From positions 1-64,000 of the forward strand of contig JASCOE010000017.1 in NCBI GenBank assembly GCA_029959285.1: 64,000 bases of DNA. The letters run 5' to 3'. Each line of letters begins with the position of its first letter. Position 1 is the stretch's first letter. Below the pieces are notes generated by a model. That model was given only the letters and a program-made list of their open reading frames with translations. It did no database searches and had not been told where the DNA came from. Below are positions 26,795 to 36,258 of this stretch, piece by piece. Position numbers and translations under genes: made by a program. The stretch is from Flavobacteriaceae bacterium PS02337. GTDB lineage: Bacteria > Bacteroidota > Bacteroidia > Flavobacteriales > Flavobacteriaceae.

Positions 26795-29254
26795 ATGAAT
26801 AGAGAGCAGTTATTTACAATAGCCAGCAATTGGTTTGAAAGTCAGGGATGGAAACCTTTTCCGTTTCAGACGCAAACTTGGACTGCTTTTCTGCAAGGAA
26901 AAAATGGTTTACTCAACGCGCCAACAGGAAGCGGAAAAACCTATGCACTTTGGCTTCCCATTATTTTAAATTATATTAAAGAAAATCCGAATTATAAAAC
27001 CAAGCACAATACAGGTTTAAAGGCAATTTGGATTACACCATTGCGTTCTTTATCCGTAGAAATAAAACAAGCGGCTGAAAGAGTTCTTAACGATTTAGAA
27101 ATTCCGATGACAGTTGGAATTCGTTCTAGAGATACTTCTGCAGCAGAAAGAGCCAAACAAAAAGGCAAAATGCCCGATTTATTAATTACAACTCCAGAGA
27201 GTCTACAATTGCTTTTGGCATCTAAAGGCTATGCCAATACTTTTAAAAACTGCAGTGCAATTGTGATCGATGAATGGCATGAATTGCTAGGAACTAAACG
27301 AGGTGTTCAAGTAGAATTGGGTTTATCCAGACTCAAAACCATTGCCAAAAACATTCGAATTTGGGGAATTTCAGCCACAATTGGAAATCTCCAACAAGCG
27401 CAAGAGGTTTTACTCGGAGTTGATTCTGAAGCTTATAACAACTCTGTTTTAATAAAAGCCGTTATCAATAAAAAAATTAAAGTCGTTTCTATAATTCCGC
27501 CCAAAATGGATACGTATCCGTGGCGCGGACATATGGGATTGCATTTAATTGATGAAGCGGCGAAAATTGTAAAAGCCAGTAAAACCACTTTAATTTTTTT
27601 GAATGTTCGTTCGGCTTGTGAAATCTGGTATCAAAGATTATTAGAAAAATATCCTGAATTTGCAGGTGAAATGGCGATGCATCACGGAAGTATTGATCGA
27701 GAAACCAGACTTTGGGTAGAAAATGCCATTCGAAATGAAGAATTAAAAGTGGTAGTTTGTACTTCGAGTTTAGATTTGGGTGTTGATTTTGCTCCTGTCG
27801 AATCGATTATTCAAGTTGGCGGTCCGAAAGGTGTTGCACGTTTTATGCAGCGCGCCGGTCGAAGCGGGCATCAGCCTGGAAAAGAAAGTGTTATTTATTT
27901 TTTGGCTACGCATGCAATTGAATTGATAGAAGCTTCTGCTTTGAAAAAAGCGGTGGAACATAGTGTAATCGAAGATCGTGTTCCATACTTAAATAGTTGG
28001 GATGTTTTGGTTCAATATTTAAATACTTTAGCCGTTTCTGACGGATTTTTTCCTGATGAAATTTTTAAAGAAATTCAAGGCACTTTTAGTTATCAAACCA
28101 TTACAAAAGAAAACTGGAATTGGATTTTGAATTTTATCACCAATGGAAGTCAGAGTTTGCAGGCTTATGACGAATTCAAAAAGGTAGAAATCGACGAAAA
28201 CGGCTGTTATAAAATCAATAGCCGAATGATTGCTATGCACCACAGAATGCAAATTGGAACCATTGTTGGCGATGCAGTAATGAATGTAAAATTTCTGAGC
28301 GGCGGTTATATCGGAACTATCGAAGAATGGTTTATTTCGAAATTAAAACCTGGTGATACTTTTATCTTCGCAGGGAAAAAACTGGAGTTATTCAAAATCA
28401 GAAATATGCAGGTTTTGGTTAAAAAAGCGAGTCCGAAGAAAGAATCTAAAATTGCGAGTTGGATGGGCGGACGTTTGGCATTATCTTCTCAAATGAGCGA
28501 ATTGCTTCGTCAGGAATTGTATCGCGCCAATACAGATGATCTTTCGCCAGAATTAAAAGCTTTACAACCTTTATTTTTAAGACAGCGTAAAGAATCTATT
28601 GTTCCGAGTTCAGATGAATTTTTAATTGAAACTTTTAAAACAAGAGAAGGATTTCACGCTATTTTTTATCCTTTTGAAGGTCGATTTGTACACGAAGCTT
28701 TAGCTAGTTTATTGGCGTATCGAATTAGTTTATTGCAATCTATAACTTTTTCATTAGCTTATAATGATTATGGTTTCGAATTACTTTCAGATCAGGAAAT
28801 TGATATTGAAGCAGTCTTAGATAATAATTTATTTTCAACAGAATATGTGCATCACGATTTGCAGAAAAGTTTGAATTCGACAGAAATGGCTCGAAGAAAA
28901 TTTCGAGATATTGCTGTAATTGCGGGATTGGTTTTTACTGGTTTTCCTGGAAAAATGGTTAAAACAAAACATTTGCAAAGCGGTTCTCAATTATTATTTG
29001 AAGTTTTTAGGGATTATGAACCAGATAACTTATTATTGCATCAGGCATATCGGGAAACATTTGAACATCAGTTAGAAGAAGGACGTTTGATTTTGGCTTT
29101 AGAACGAATTGCGAGTCAAAACATCATTTGGAAACAATGTCTTAAGCCAACGCCTTTTAGTTTCCCAATCATCACAGATCGATTGCGAGAAAAATTGTCA
29201 AGCGAAACTTTGGCAGAAAGAATTCTGAAAATGACGGCTTCTTACATGAAATAA
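26795..29254 (+). CDS. Ligase-associated DEXH-box helicase (Lhr-like)
   Basis: An 819-aa superfamily 2 helicase. Walker A is NAPTGSGKT (41-49), the DEWH box occurs in VIDEWHELLG, motif III is ISATIG, and motif VI is FMQRAGRSGHQPG. An Lhr-type winged-helix and C-terminal domain follow. Proteins of this short-Lhr class accompany the ligase and exonuclease in many bacteria and take part in the DNA-damage response. The start immediately follows the ligase stop. Confidence 0.95.
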   Translation: MNREQLFTIASNWFESQGWKPFPFQTQTWTAFLQGKNGLLNAPTGSGKTYALWLPIILNYIKENPNYKTKHNTGLKAIWITPLRSLSVEIKQAAERVLNDLEIPMTVGIRSRDTSAAERAKQKGKMPDLLITTPESLQLLLASKGYANTFKNCSAIVIDEWHELLGTKRGVQVELGLSRLKTIAKNIRIWGISATIGNLQQAQEVLLGVDSEAYNNSVLIKAVINKKIKVVSIIPPKMDTYPWRGHMGLHLIDEAAKIVKASKTTLIFLNVRSACEIWYQRLLEKYPEFAGEMAMHHGSIDRETRLWVENAIRNEELKVVVCTSSLDLGVDFAPVESIIQVGGPKGVARFMQRAGRSGHQPGKESVIYFLATHAIELIEASALKKAVEHSVIEDRVPYLNSWDVLVQYLNTLAVSDGFFPDEIFKEIQGTFSYQTITKENWNWILNFITNGSQSLQAYDEFKKVEIDENGCYKINSRMIAMHHRMQIGTIVGDAVMNVKFLSGGYIGTIEEWFISKLKPGDTFIFAGKKLELFKIRNMQVLVKKASPKKESKIASWMGGRLALSSQMSELLRQELYRANTDDLSPELKALQPLFLRQRKESIVPSSDEFLIETFKTREGFHAIFYPFEGRFVHEALASLLAYRISLLQSITFSLAYNDYGFELLSDQEIDIEAVLDNNLFSTEYVHHDLQKSLNSTEMARRKFRDIAVIAGLVFTGFPGKMVKTKHLQSGSQLLFEVFRDYEPDNLLLHQAYRETFEHQLEEGRLILALERIASQNIIWKQCLKPTPFSFPIITDRLREKLSSETLAERILKMTASYMK

Positions 29255-29260
29255 AACTTT

Positions 29261-29896
29261 ATGAATATTCAAATACAAAACGAAAACTTTATACTTCATT
29301 CGAGTGGCGCTTTATTTTGGGAAGAAAAAAAAATTGTTATTATTTCTGATGTTCATTTAGGAAAAGTAACTCATTTTAGAAAACACGGAATTGCGATTCC
29401 AGAAAATGCCATTTCAGAAAATTTTAGAAAAATCACATCAGTACTGGAGTATTTTAATCCCGAAAAAATCTTTTTTTTAGGAGATTTATTTCATAGCACA
29501 AAAAATTCTGAATGGGATTTATTTGAACAATGGATTTCAAATCACAATCAAAAAACCTATTTAATTGCAGGAAATCACGATATAATTGATCAGAAACATT
29601 ACGATGAAATCGGAATTATTGTGGTTGATGATTTGGAAATCGACGATTTTTTTTTCACGCATCATCCGACAGAAAAAGAAGATTTTTTTAATTTTTCAGG
29701 ACATATTCATCCAGGAATTATCCTCCGCGGTTTGGGAATGCAGAGTTTAAAACTGCGTTGTTTTTTCCAAAAATCCAATCAGATGATTTTGCCCGCTTTT
29801 GGAGAATTTACAGGAAAATTTATTCTAAAACCTGAAGAAGATCATCTTGTTTATGCAATCGCTGGGAATGAAGTAATTTTGATTAATAAAAAATAA
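29261..29896 (+). CDS. pdeM: Ligase-associated DNA damage response endonuclease PdeM
   Basis: A 211-aa calcineurin-like metallophosphoesterase with the five expected metal motifs: SDVHLGKV, GDLFHS, GNHD, THHP and GHIHPG. It lies 6 bp after the Lhr helicase gene and ends the four-gene repair cassette. Family knowledge assigns a nuclease role in processing damaged ends for the ligase. No separate promoter is seen. A composite palindrome and a convergent terminator follow. Confidence 0.94.
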   Translation: MNIQIQNENFILHSSGALFWEEKKIVIISDVHLGKVTHFRKHGIAIPENAISENFRKITSVLEYFNPEKIFFLGDLFHSTKNSEWDLFEQWISNHNQKTYLIAGNHDIIDQKHYDEIGIIVVDDLEIDDFFFTHHPTEKEDFFNFSGHIHPGIILRGLGMQSLKLRCFFQKSNQMILPAFGEFTGKFILKPEEDHLVYAIAGNEVILINKK

Positions 29897-29900
29897 TGAT

Positions 29901-30035
29901 TTTAATTGCCTCCAGCTTTAGCTGGAGGTTAAAGAATTGGACTTCTTCGAGGCTTTAGCCAAATCGAATTTTGGCTAAAGCCTTGCTACTCGAATAATAT
30001 GTAACCTCCAGCTAAAGCTGGAGGCAATTCAATTA
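29901..30035. repeat. Composite palindromic intergenic element
   Basis: An outer pair (AATTGCCTCCAGC at the left, GCTGGAGGCAATT at the right) encloses CCTCCAGC/GCTGGAGG palindromes at each end and a central GGCTTTAGCC/GGCTAAAGCC pair around 29951-29982. The whole element folds as a three-hairpin cloverleaf. It is of the type of dispersed Flavobacterium repeats and lies between convergent genes. Confidence 0.8.
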
Positions 30036-30060
30036 AAAAAATATTCCGATAAATTAAAAC

Positions 30061-30084
30061 CCCAGTAAAACTAAATTTACTGGG
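30061..30084. terminator. Convergent terminator of the second efflux operon
   Basis: CCCAGTAAA and TTTACTGGG form a 9-bp stem with an A-rich left flank and TTCTTCTTTTT on the right, between the convergent pdeM and adaptor genes. Confidence 0.75.
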
Positions 30085-30113
30085 TTTCTTCTTTTTATTT
30101 TTCAATGAAAAAA

Positions 30114-31244
30114 TTATTGTTCATCATTATTCATAGCCGACATTAAAAGCGTGTAAGCATTTTTAACAACTACTTTCGAAGAACTAGAAATCGCATCGGA
30201 ACTAATTTGTGAATAACCTTCATTTTTAACTCCAGATTTTACTTCATTCATCTGAAATTGATTATTACCAATATCTGTAAAAACATAAAATTTACCTTGC
30301 CAACGCACCACAGCATCTTCTGGAACAGTTAACGCCTTTTGATTTTCAACTTCAACTTCAGCATTTATAAAAAGTCCCGGCAAAAGTGCAGCATTATAAG
30401 TATTTACATGACAAATAATTTCTGCCGCTCTATCTCCGTTCAAACTTTGATTGATGAAAGCGATTTTGGCTGCGTATTTTTTATTGTCAGTTGAATTTGT
30501 GTATGCCATTACAGTTTGTCCGATAGAAAGTGCGGCAACATCTTTTTCAAAAGCATTTAAAGTCAGAACAATGTCTTTTTTATCTATCAATTCAAAAAGC
30601 ATATCGGTCGGATTTACATATTTTCCTATATTGACATTTACTTTAGAAACCAAACCATTTATGGGTGAAACTACTTTTATCGTTTTGCTAATGTTTCCCA
30701 CATTCAACGTTTTAGCATTAATTCCTAACAAATTTAATTTTTGTTCTAAGGAAGACATTATAATACGCTGCGTTCGCATTTCGGTTGTAATTTGTTCTAA
30801 AACTTTATCACTCGCCGCTTTATTTGCATTCAACTCTTTCTGTCTTTTATGTTCATTTTGAGCCAAATCGAACTTCTCTTTTGCCATTAGATAATTTTGC
30901 TGCAATTCAATAAACTGCATATCTTCTAAAACAGCCAAAACTTGTCCTTTCTGCACATTCATTCCCGCAATCAAATTAGTACTTTTTATATAACCGCCTA
31001 ACGGAATGCTGATACTGATTACACTTTTTGGCGGAACTGTAACTGTTCCATTAAGTTGCAAAATCTCTTTTACATTTTTAACTGTTGGATTTCCAGATTG
31101 CAAATCAGCATTTTTAATCTGTTCAGCGCTTAATTTAATGATATTGATATTTTTAACCTCAGTACTTTTGTTCTCTTCATTATTCTTATTTCCGCAAGAA
31201 ATCAAGAAAATAGCGCTTATAAACGCTCCGATATATTTTTTCAT
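30114..31244 (-). CDS. Efflux RND periplasmic adaptor (second system)
   Basis: A 376-aa lipoprotein when started at the ATG at 31244, one base after the RND stop; the signal MKKYIGAFISAIFLISCGNK has lipobox Cys17. A longer frame would overlap the upstream gene by 50 bp without a signal peptide. Lipoyl half-motifs GGYIKSTNLIAGMNVQKGQ and VVSPINGLVSKVNVNIGKY flank a coiled coil with LAQNEHKRQKELNANKAAS. It bridges the fused RND-channel protein encoded upstream. Metal specificity is not evident. Confidence 0.92.
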   Translation of the reverse strand: MKKYIGAFISAIFLISCGNKNNEENKSTEVKNINIIKLSAEQIKNADLQSGNPTVKNVKEILQLNGTVTVPPKSVISISIPLGGYIKSTNLIAGMNVQKGQVLAVLEDMQFIELQQNYLMAKEKFDLAQNEHKRQKELNANKAASDKVLEQITTEMRTQRIIMSSLEQKLNLLGINAKTLNVGNISKTIKVVSPINGLVSKVNVNIGKYVNPTDMLFELIDKKDIVLTLNAFEKDVAALSIGQTVMAYTNSTDNKKYAAKIAFINQSLNGDRAAEIICHVNTYNAALLPGLFINAEVEVENQKALTVPEDAVVRWQGKFYVFTDIGNNQFQMNEVKSGVKNEGYSQISSDAISSSSKVVVKNAYTLLMSAMNNDEQ

Positions 31245-31245
31245 T

Positions 31246-34200
31246 TTAAATATTATTAAGATTTTGCAATGTAATAACTGCTTTATTGTAAGCATTAAGT
31301 GCGTCCAGATATTCGCTTTTTATCGTAATGGCTTGATTTACTACTAAAACCCATTGTAAATAATCAATATCTCCATTTTGCAATTGACTGCTTGAAGCTT
31401 CGATAATAGTTTGAGCATTTTTTAATCCGTCTTTTTCATAATACTCCAAACTTTCTTGGTATTTTTTTAGTTCTTTATCGGCGTTTTCAATATTGGTTTT
31501 CACTTCAATTTTAGCAGCTTCAGAAAGTTCGACATAACTTTCGTATTCTGCTTTTGCCGCTCTTTTTCGTTCTGATTGACTTGCGAAGAAAATTGGAATT
31601 GAAAGTCCTGCATTTATAAAACTAAATCTTTGTCCGCTTCCATAATAAACCTCTTGACCCGAAGCATTGGTCTGATTTCCAATAATGCTTAGATTATTAT
31701 AACCTAACGTGATTTCAGGAAGCATTTTGGCGCTTTCGGTTTTCCATCTCCATTTTGCAGATTCCGATTCAAATTGTGAACGCTGAACAGACGGAAGGTT
31801 TTCTGTTTTAAGATTTTCTATTGAAGAATGATTTAAAACAGCTTTCAATTTTTGTTTTTTCGGACTGTATTCAACTTTGTCTTGAAGAACTGCGTTAAAC
31901 GAATTCAAAGCAATTTCAATATCTCGATTCACCATAAGCAATTGATTGCTATAAAATTGTCTGGCAGATTGCGAAGCACTTTTCTCCAAAACATTTGCTT
32001 CTCCAGCTTTAAATCTCAAATCCGATTTTTTCTCCATAATTCTGTAAATTGAATCGGCATAAACTAAAAGTTCTTTTTTGCTATTCAACCACAAATAATC
32101 GTAGTAAATATTTCGAACGCGAGTTTTTATTTCCTGTGAAGTCAATTGCACTTCTGTTTTTGCTTTGTTGAAATCGGCTTTCAAAGCTTTTTTCTGATTG
32201 CTATAAACAGTAGGAAAAGCAAAAGTCTGACTGATTCCGAATCGTGTATCGTTCTTGATACTATTGAATTGACCGTAATCGGCATCAATTTGCGTCTGCG
32301 GAATATTATAAGCTGTTTTTTGCAAATAACTTTTAGATTGTTCATTCAATTTTGCCGATTTAACAATTCTATTATTTAGAATGGCGATAGAAATTGATTC
32401 GTCAAGCGAAATTGGTAATTCTTGCGCTTTTGCTACATTTCCAATAAAAAGAATGCTTAATAAAATGGTTAGATTATTCATGTGTTTTTTTCTTTTTTTA
32501 GAAAAACCTTTAGCGTGATACGTCATTAAATAAATGGCTGGAAGTACAAAAAGCGTTAGAAGTGTCGCCGTAACCAATCCGCCAATCACGACGGTTGCCA
32601 ACGGACGTTGTACTTCTGCTCCTGCTCCGTTACTCAAAGCCATCGGAAGAAATCCTAAAGAAGCTACGGCAGCCGTCATTAAAACGGGACGTAATCTGTT
32701 TTTAGTTCCTAATAAAATTATTTGGAAAGGATCTGTAATTTCACCTTGTTTCTGAATTCGATTAAACTCCGATATCAAAACAATCCCGTTTAAAACCGCT
32801 ACTCCAAAAAGGGCTATAAATCCAACTCCGGCAGAAATACTAAAAGGCATATCTCTTAATCCTAAAGCAAAAACGCCTCCAATTGCCGATAATGGAATTG
32901 CTGTGAAAATGATAATTCCTTCTTTAAAAGATCGGAATGCAAAATATAACAAAGCAAAAATCATTAATAAAGCGGCTGGAACAGCAACTCCTAATCTTGC
33001 TTTTGCTTGTTGAAGATTTTCAAAAGCACCGCCGTAAGTGATATAATAACCTGGATCAAATTTAATCTGGTGATTTACTTTTTGTTGTAATTCTTCTACA
33101 ATCGACTGAACATCTCGACCTCGAACATTAAATCCGACAATAATTCTTCTTTTCGCATTTTCACGCTGAATTTGGTTCGGACCTTCCACTTCTTCAACAT
33201 TTGCTACTTGATAAAGCGGAATTTGCATTCCTGATGGTGTTGCAATCAAAAGATTTCGAACATCTTCTATGCCTTTTCTGCCATTATCTTCAACACGAAT
33301 CACCATGTCAAAACGTTTTTCTCCTTCGTAAATACTTCCTGCAACAGCTCCAGCGAAAGCGGCATTAATTGTCGTATTAACATCTGCAACACGCAAACTG
33401 TATTTCGCCATTTCTGCCCAATTATAATCAATTACGATTTGCGGCATTCCGGTAACTTTTTCTACATATAAATCTGCCGCGCCTTCAACAGTTTTACTTA
33501 TTGAACCCAACTTTTCAGCATATTCTGAAAGCTTTTGAAGATCTTCTCCGTAAATTTTACAAACCAAATCTTGTTTCGCTCCCGTCATTAATTCGTTAAA
33601 ACGCATCTGGACAGGAAATTGAAATCCAGTTGTAACTCCAGGCGCAATTCTTTTAACGGTTTTTGTCATTTTATCAGCCAATTCTGGAAACGAAGAAGCA
33701 CTTGTCCATTCTGATTTGTCTTTTAAAACGATAATCATATCGCCCCCTTCAATTGGCATTGGGTCGGTTGGAATTTCAGCACTTCCAATTCTGGAAACGA
33801 CTTGCTGTACTTCTGGAAATTCTTTCTTCAATTCTTTAGAAATTTTCTCGATAGTTTCAGTTGTTGTAGAAAGATTTGTTCCTAATAATAATCGAGTTTC
33901 AACAGCAAAATCGCCTTCTTCCAATTGCGGAATAAATTCTCCTCCCATTCTTCCAAATAAAACAACAGCAATTCCGAAAAGTACAAATGCGGCAATAACA
34001 ATAGATTTTCTAATTCCTAAAGCTTTTGTTAGCCAGCCTTCGTAAGCATTTTCTAATCGTGACATAATTCGATCAGAAAGATTCTTTTTATGACTTATTT
34101 TTTTGCTTAGAAATAAAGCGCTAACCATTGGCACATAAGTCAATGACAAAATAAAAGCGCCTAAAATCGCAAATGCAACAGTTTGTGCCATTGGTTTAAA

Positions 34201-35622
34201 CATTTTACCTTCAATTCCTTGTAAAGAAAGAATTGGCAGATAAACAATCAGAATAATAATTTGCCCAAAAACCGCCGCGTTCATCATTCGGAAAGCAGAT
34301 CCTGAAACTTCTTTATCCATTTCGTCTTGCGAAATACTATCTATGGTTTTGTATTTTTTTGAACTGTGAAGATGATGCAGAATGGCTTCCACAATAATTA
34401 CGGCTCCGTCTACAATTAATCCGAAATCTAGCGCGCCCAAACTCATTAAGTTTCCGCTTACGCCAAAAGTATTCATCATAATAATAGCAAAAAGCATCGC
34501 TAACGGAATTACAGAAGCCACGATAAAACCAGCTCTAAGATTTCCTAGAAATAAAACTAAAATCAGGACTACGATTAAAGCGCCTTCGATTAAGTTCTTT
34601 TGTACAGTTCCGATGGCATTGTCTACCATTTTTGTTCTGTCTAAGAAAGGTTCGATTTTTAAACCTTCAGGCAAAATCTTTTCAATTTGAGCAATTTTGT
34701 CTTTTACATTTACAATAACATTATTGGCATTTTCGCCTTTTAGCATCATTACAATTCCGCCTACAGATTCTCCAAATTCATCTGTAGTCAATGCGCCATA
34801 ACGAATTGCAGAAGAAATTTTGACGTTTGCCACGTCTTTCACTAAAATCGGTAATCCGCCTTGTGTGCTTTTTACGACAATGTTTTCAATGTCTTGAATG
34901 CTTTTTGCTAAACCCGTACTTCTGATATAAGAAACTGTCGGACCTTTTTCAATATAAGCTCCACCCGTATTTTCATTGCTATTATTTAAAGCAGAAAAAA
35001 CTTGAGTAATTGTTAAGTTCTGAGCTTTCAATCGAGCTGGATTTACGGCAATTTCATATTGTTTCAATTTTCCACCAAAAGTAGAAACATCTGCAATTCC
35101 AGGAGTTCCGAGAAGTTGTCTTCTAATCGTCCAATCTTGAATAGTTCGTAAATCTTCTAAAGAATATTTTTCTTCATACCCTTTTACAGGTTTTAAAACA
35201 TATTGATAGATTTCTCCCAAACCAGTTGTTACGGGAGCCATTTCTGGCGCATTGGCATTTCGGTCAATTTCTACTTGTTGGAGTCTTTCGGTGATTTGTT
35301 GACGAGCCCAATACACATCAGCATCATCTTCAAAAACAACACTTACGAGAGAAAGTCCGAAACGTGAAATACTTCTGCTTTCTTTTAAATGCGGAATATT
35401 ACTAATCGCCTTTTCGATCGGAAAAGTAATTAATCTTTCTACGTCTTCTGCACCAAGAGAGGGCGCTGTTGTAATAATTTGTACCTGATTGTTAGTGATG
35501 TCTGGAACGGCATCTATTGGCAATTGCGTAACCTCATACACGCCGTAGACAATCCACAACAGTGTAAAGATTCCAATCGCCAGTTTGTTCTTAACTGAGA
35601 ACTGAATTACTTTATTAAGCAT
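31246..35622 (-). CDS. Fused heavy-metal RND transporter and TolC-type outer-membrane channel
   Basis: A 1458-aa fusion. Residues 1 to about 1047 form a complete CzcA/CusA-type RND pump, with the TM4 relay DFGLIVDGAVIIVE (D399, D405, E412) that indicates the divalent-cation class. From Met1048 a second unit begins with its own signal-peptide-like stretch (MNNLTILLSILFIGNVAKAQ) and continues as a 411-residue OEP/TolC channel. The fused form is known in Bacteroidota. It must either be cleaved after export or be expressed partly from the internal ATG at 32481, since the two halves belong in different membranes. It lies between the small acidic leader gene and the adaptor. Confidence 0.93.
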   Translation of the reverse strand: MLNKVIQFSVKNKLAIGIFTLLWIVYGVYEVTQLPIDAVPDITNNQVQIITTAPSLGAEDVERLITFPIEKAISNIPHLKESRSISRFGLSLVSVVFEDDADVYWARQQITERLQQVEIDRNANAPEMAPVTTGLGEIYQYVLKPVKGYEEKYSLEDLRTIQDWTIRRQLLGTPGIADVSTFGGKLKQYEIAVNPARLKAQNLTITQVFSALNNSNENTGGAYIEKGPTVSYIRSTGLAKSIQDIENIVVKSTQGGLPILVKDVANVKISSAIRYGALTTDEFGESVGGIVMMLKGENANNVIVNVKDKIAQIEKILPEGLKIEPFLDRTKMVDNAIGTVQKNLIEGALIVVLILVLFLGNLRAGFIVASVIPLAMLFAIIMMNTFGVSGNLMSLGALDFGLIVDGAVIIVEAILHHLHSSKKYKTIDSISQDEMDKEVSGSAFRMMNAAVFGQIIILIVYLPILSLQGIEGKMFKPMAQTVAFAILGAFILSLTYVPMVSALFLSKKISHKKNLSDRIMSRLENAYEGWLTKALGIRKSIVIAAFVLFGIAVVLFGRMGGEFIPQLEEGDFAVETRLLLGTNLSTTTETIEKISKELKKEFPEVQQVVSRIGSAEIPTDPMPIEGGDMIIVLKDKSEWTSASSFPELADKMTKTVKRIAPGVTTGFQFPVQMRFNELMTGAKQDLVCKIYGEDLQKLSEYAEKLGSISKTVEGAADLYVEKVTGMPQIVIDYNWAEMAKYSLRVADVNTTINAAFAGAVAGSIYEGEKRFDMVIRVEDNGRKGIEDVRNLLIATPSGMQIPLYQVANVEEVEGPNQIQRENAKRRIIVGFNVRGRDVQSIVEELQQKVNHQIKFDPGYYITYGGAFENLQQAKARLGVAVPAALLMIFALLYFAFRSFKEGIIIFTAIPLSAIGGVFALGLRDMPFSISAGVGFIALFGVAVLNGIVLISEFNRIQKQGEITDPFQIILLGTKNRLRPVLMTAAVASLGFLPMALSNGAGAEVQRPLATVVIGGLVTATLLTLFVLPAIYLMTYHAKGFSKKRKKHMNNLTILLSILFIGNVAKAQELPISLDESISIAILNNRIVKSAKLNEQSKSYLQKTAYNIPQTQIDADYGQFNSIKNDTRFGISQTFAFPTVYSNQKKALKADFNKAKTEVQLTSQEIKTRVRNIYYDYLWLNSKKELLVYADSIYRIMEKKSDLRFKAGEANVLEKSASQSARQFYSNQLLMVNRDIEIALNSFNAVLQDKVEYSPKKQKLKAVLNHSSIENLKTENLPSVQRSQFESESAKWRWKTESAKMLPEITLGYNNLSIIGNQTNASGQEVYYGSGQRFSFINAGLSIPIFFASQSERKRAAKAEYESYVELSEAAKIEVKTNIENADKELKKYQESLEYYEKDGLKNAQTIIEASSSQLQNGDIDYLQWVLVVNQAITIKSEYLDALNAYNKAVITLQNLNNI

Positions 35623-35699
35623 CTTATAATTAATTAAAAAATAATAAATGAGCGACCGAAACGAAACGTCTCAGCCACAGCAAAAAATTTAAAAATTAA

Positions 35700-36077
35700 T
35701 TATGCAATCGGAGGTCTAAATAAAGAAAGTAAATTCGGATCTGAAAAAAGATCTGAATTGTAAACAGGAATTTTTGATTGTGGTAAATCCAGATTTAAAG
35801 GAACTGGAAGTAAATTTTTATCATCTAAAATAAAAACAAAACTTGGAGAGCTATTGTTGATTGTTTTAAACGGCAACTTCATATCGCGATCATCATCATT
35901 ATCATTTAAATCTTCTCCCCAATAATGCATCGACAAGAAATCTACAAAACTTACATTTTGTAGTTTTTGATGCTCTTGGAAATGCTCAATCAGGATCGGC
36001 AATTTGTAAAATTGCTGCACAAAACTGCTGTTTGAAGCGATTAGAAAGATAAATATGTAGATGATTCGTTTTTGCAC
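35700..36077 (-). CDS. Small secreted acidic protein leading the metal-efflux operon
   Basis: A 125-aa protein with a signal-like start (MQKRIIYIFIFLIASNSSFV). Conserved-looking elements are LPILIEHFQEHQ, FLSMHYWGEDLNDNDDDRD and MKLPFKT; the His and Asp-rich centre could bind a cation. Similar small proteins precede RND metal pumps in other Bacteroidota (recalled pattern). The start codon is GTG at 36077, and no upstream ATG exists in the frame. It lies 77 bp before the RND fusion gene and is probably co-transcribed. The function is unknown; a periplasmic metal chaperone or sensor is a guess. Confidence 0.75.
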   Translation of the reverse strand: MQKRIIYIFIFLIASNSSFVQQFYKLPILIEHFQEHQKLQNVSFVDFLSMHYWGEDLNDNDDDRDMKLPFKTINNSSPSFVFILDDKNLLPVPLNLDLPQSKIPVYNSDLFSDPNLLSLFRPPIA

Positions 36078-36081
36078 AAGG

Positions 36082-36118
36082 CAAATTTAACTTAAAATAA
36101 ATAATTGCGCACTATCAA
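36082..36118 (-). promoter_or_regulatory. Candidate promoter of the second efflux operon
   Basis: On the minus strand TAAATTTG (36082-36089) matches TAnnTTTG exactly. TTG at 36116-36118 is 26 nt upstream, slightly far. The box ends only four bases before the GTG at 36077, which would make the transcript nearly leaderless. Confidence 0.4.
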
Positions 36119-36214
36119 AAAGCTTTTGAAGAGTTCTTTTTACAATTTAAAAACATAGCGCGTTCTATATTTGCATTCTGTTAAAATTGAATTACGATTT
36201 TTATTAATTCAAAA

Positions 36215-36253
36215 AAAATCGAGTTAAAATCTTTTAGACATTAACTCGATTTT
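36215..36253 (-). terminator. Intrinsic terminator of the lipoprotein operon
   Basis: AAAATCGAGTTAA (36215-36227) and TTAACTCGATTTT (36241-36253) form a perfect 13-bp stem. On the minus strand a run of T follows directly. Confidence 0.9.
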
Positions 36254-36258
36254 AAAAT

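Noticed and set aside
30451-30861. A 136-codon open frame on the plus strand
   Set aside because: It lies wholly antisense to the adaptor gene, whose family motifs are unmistakable; it is a shadow frame.
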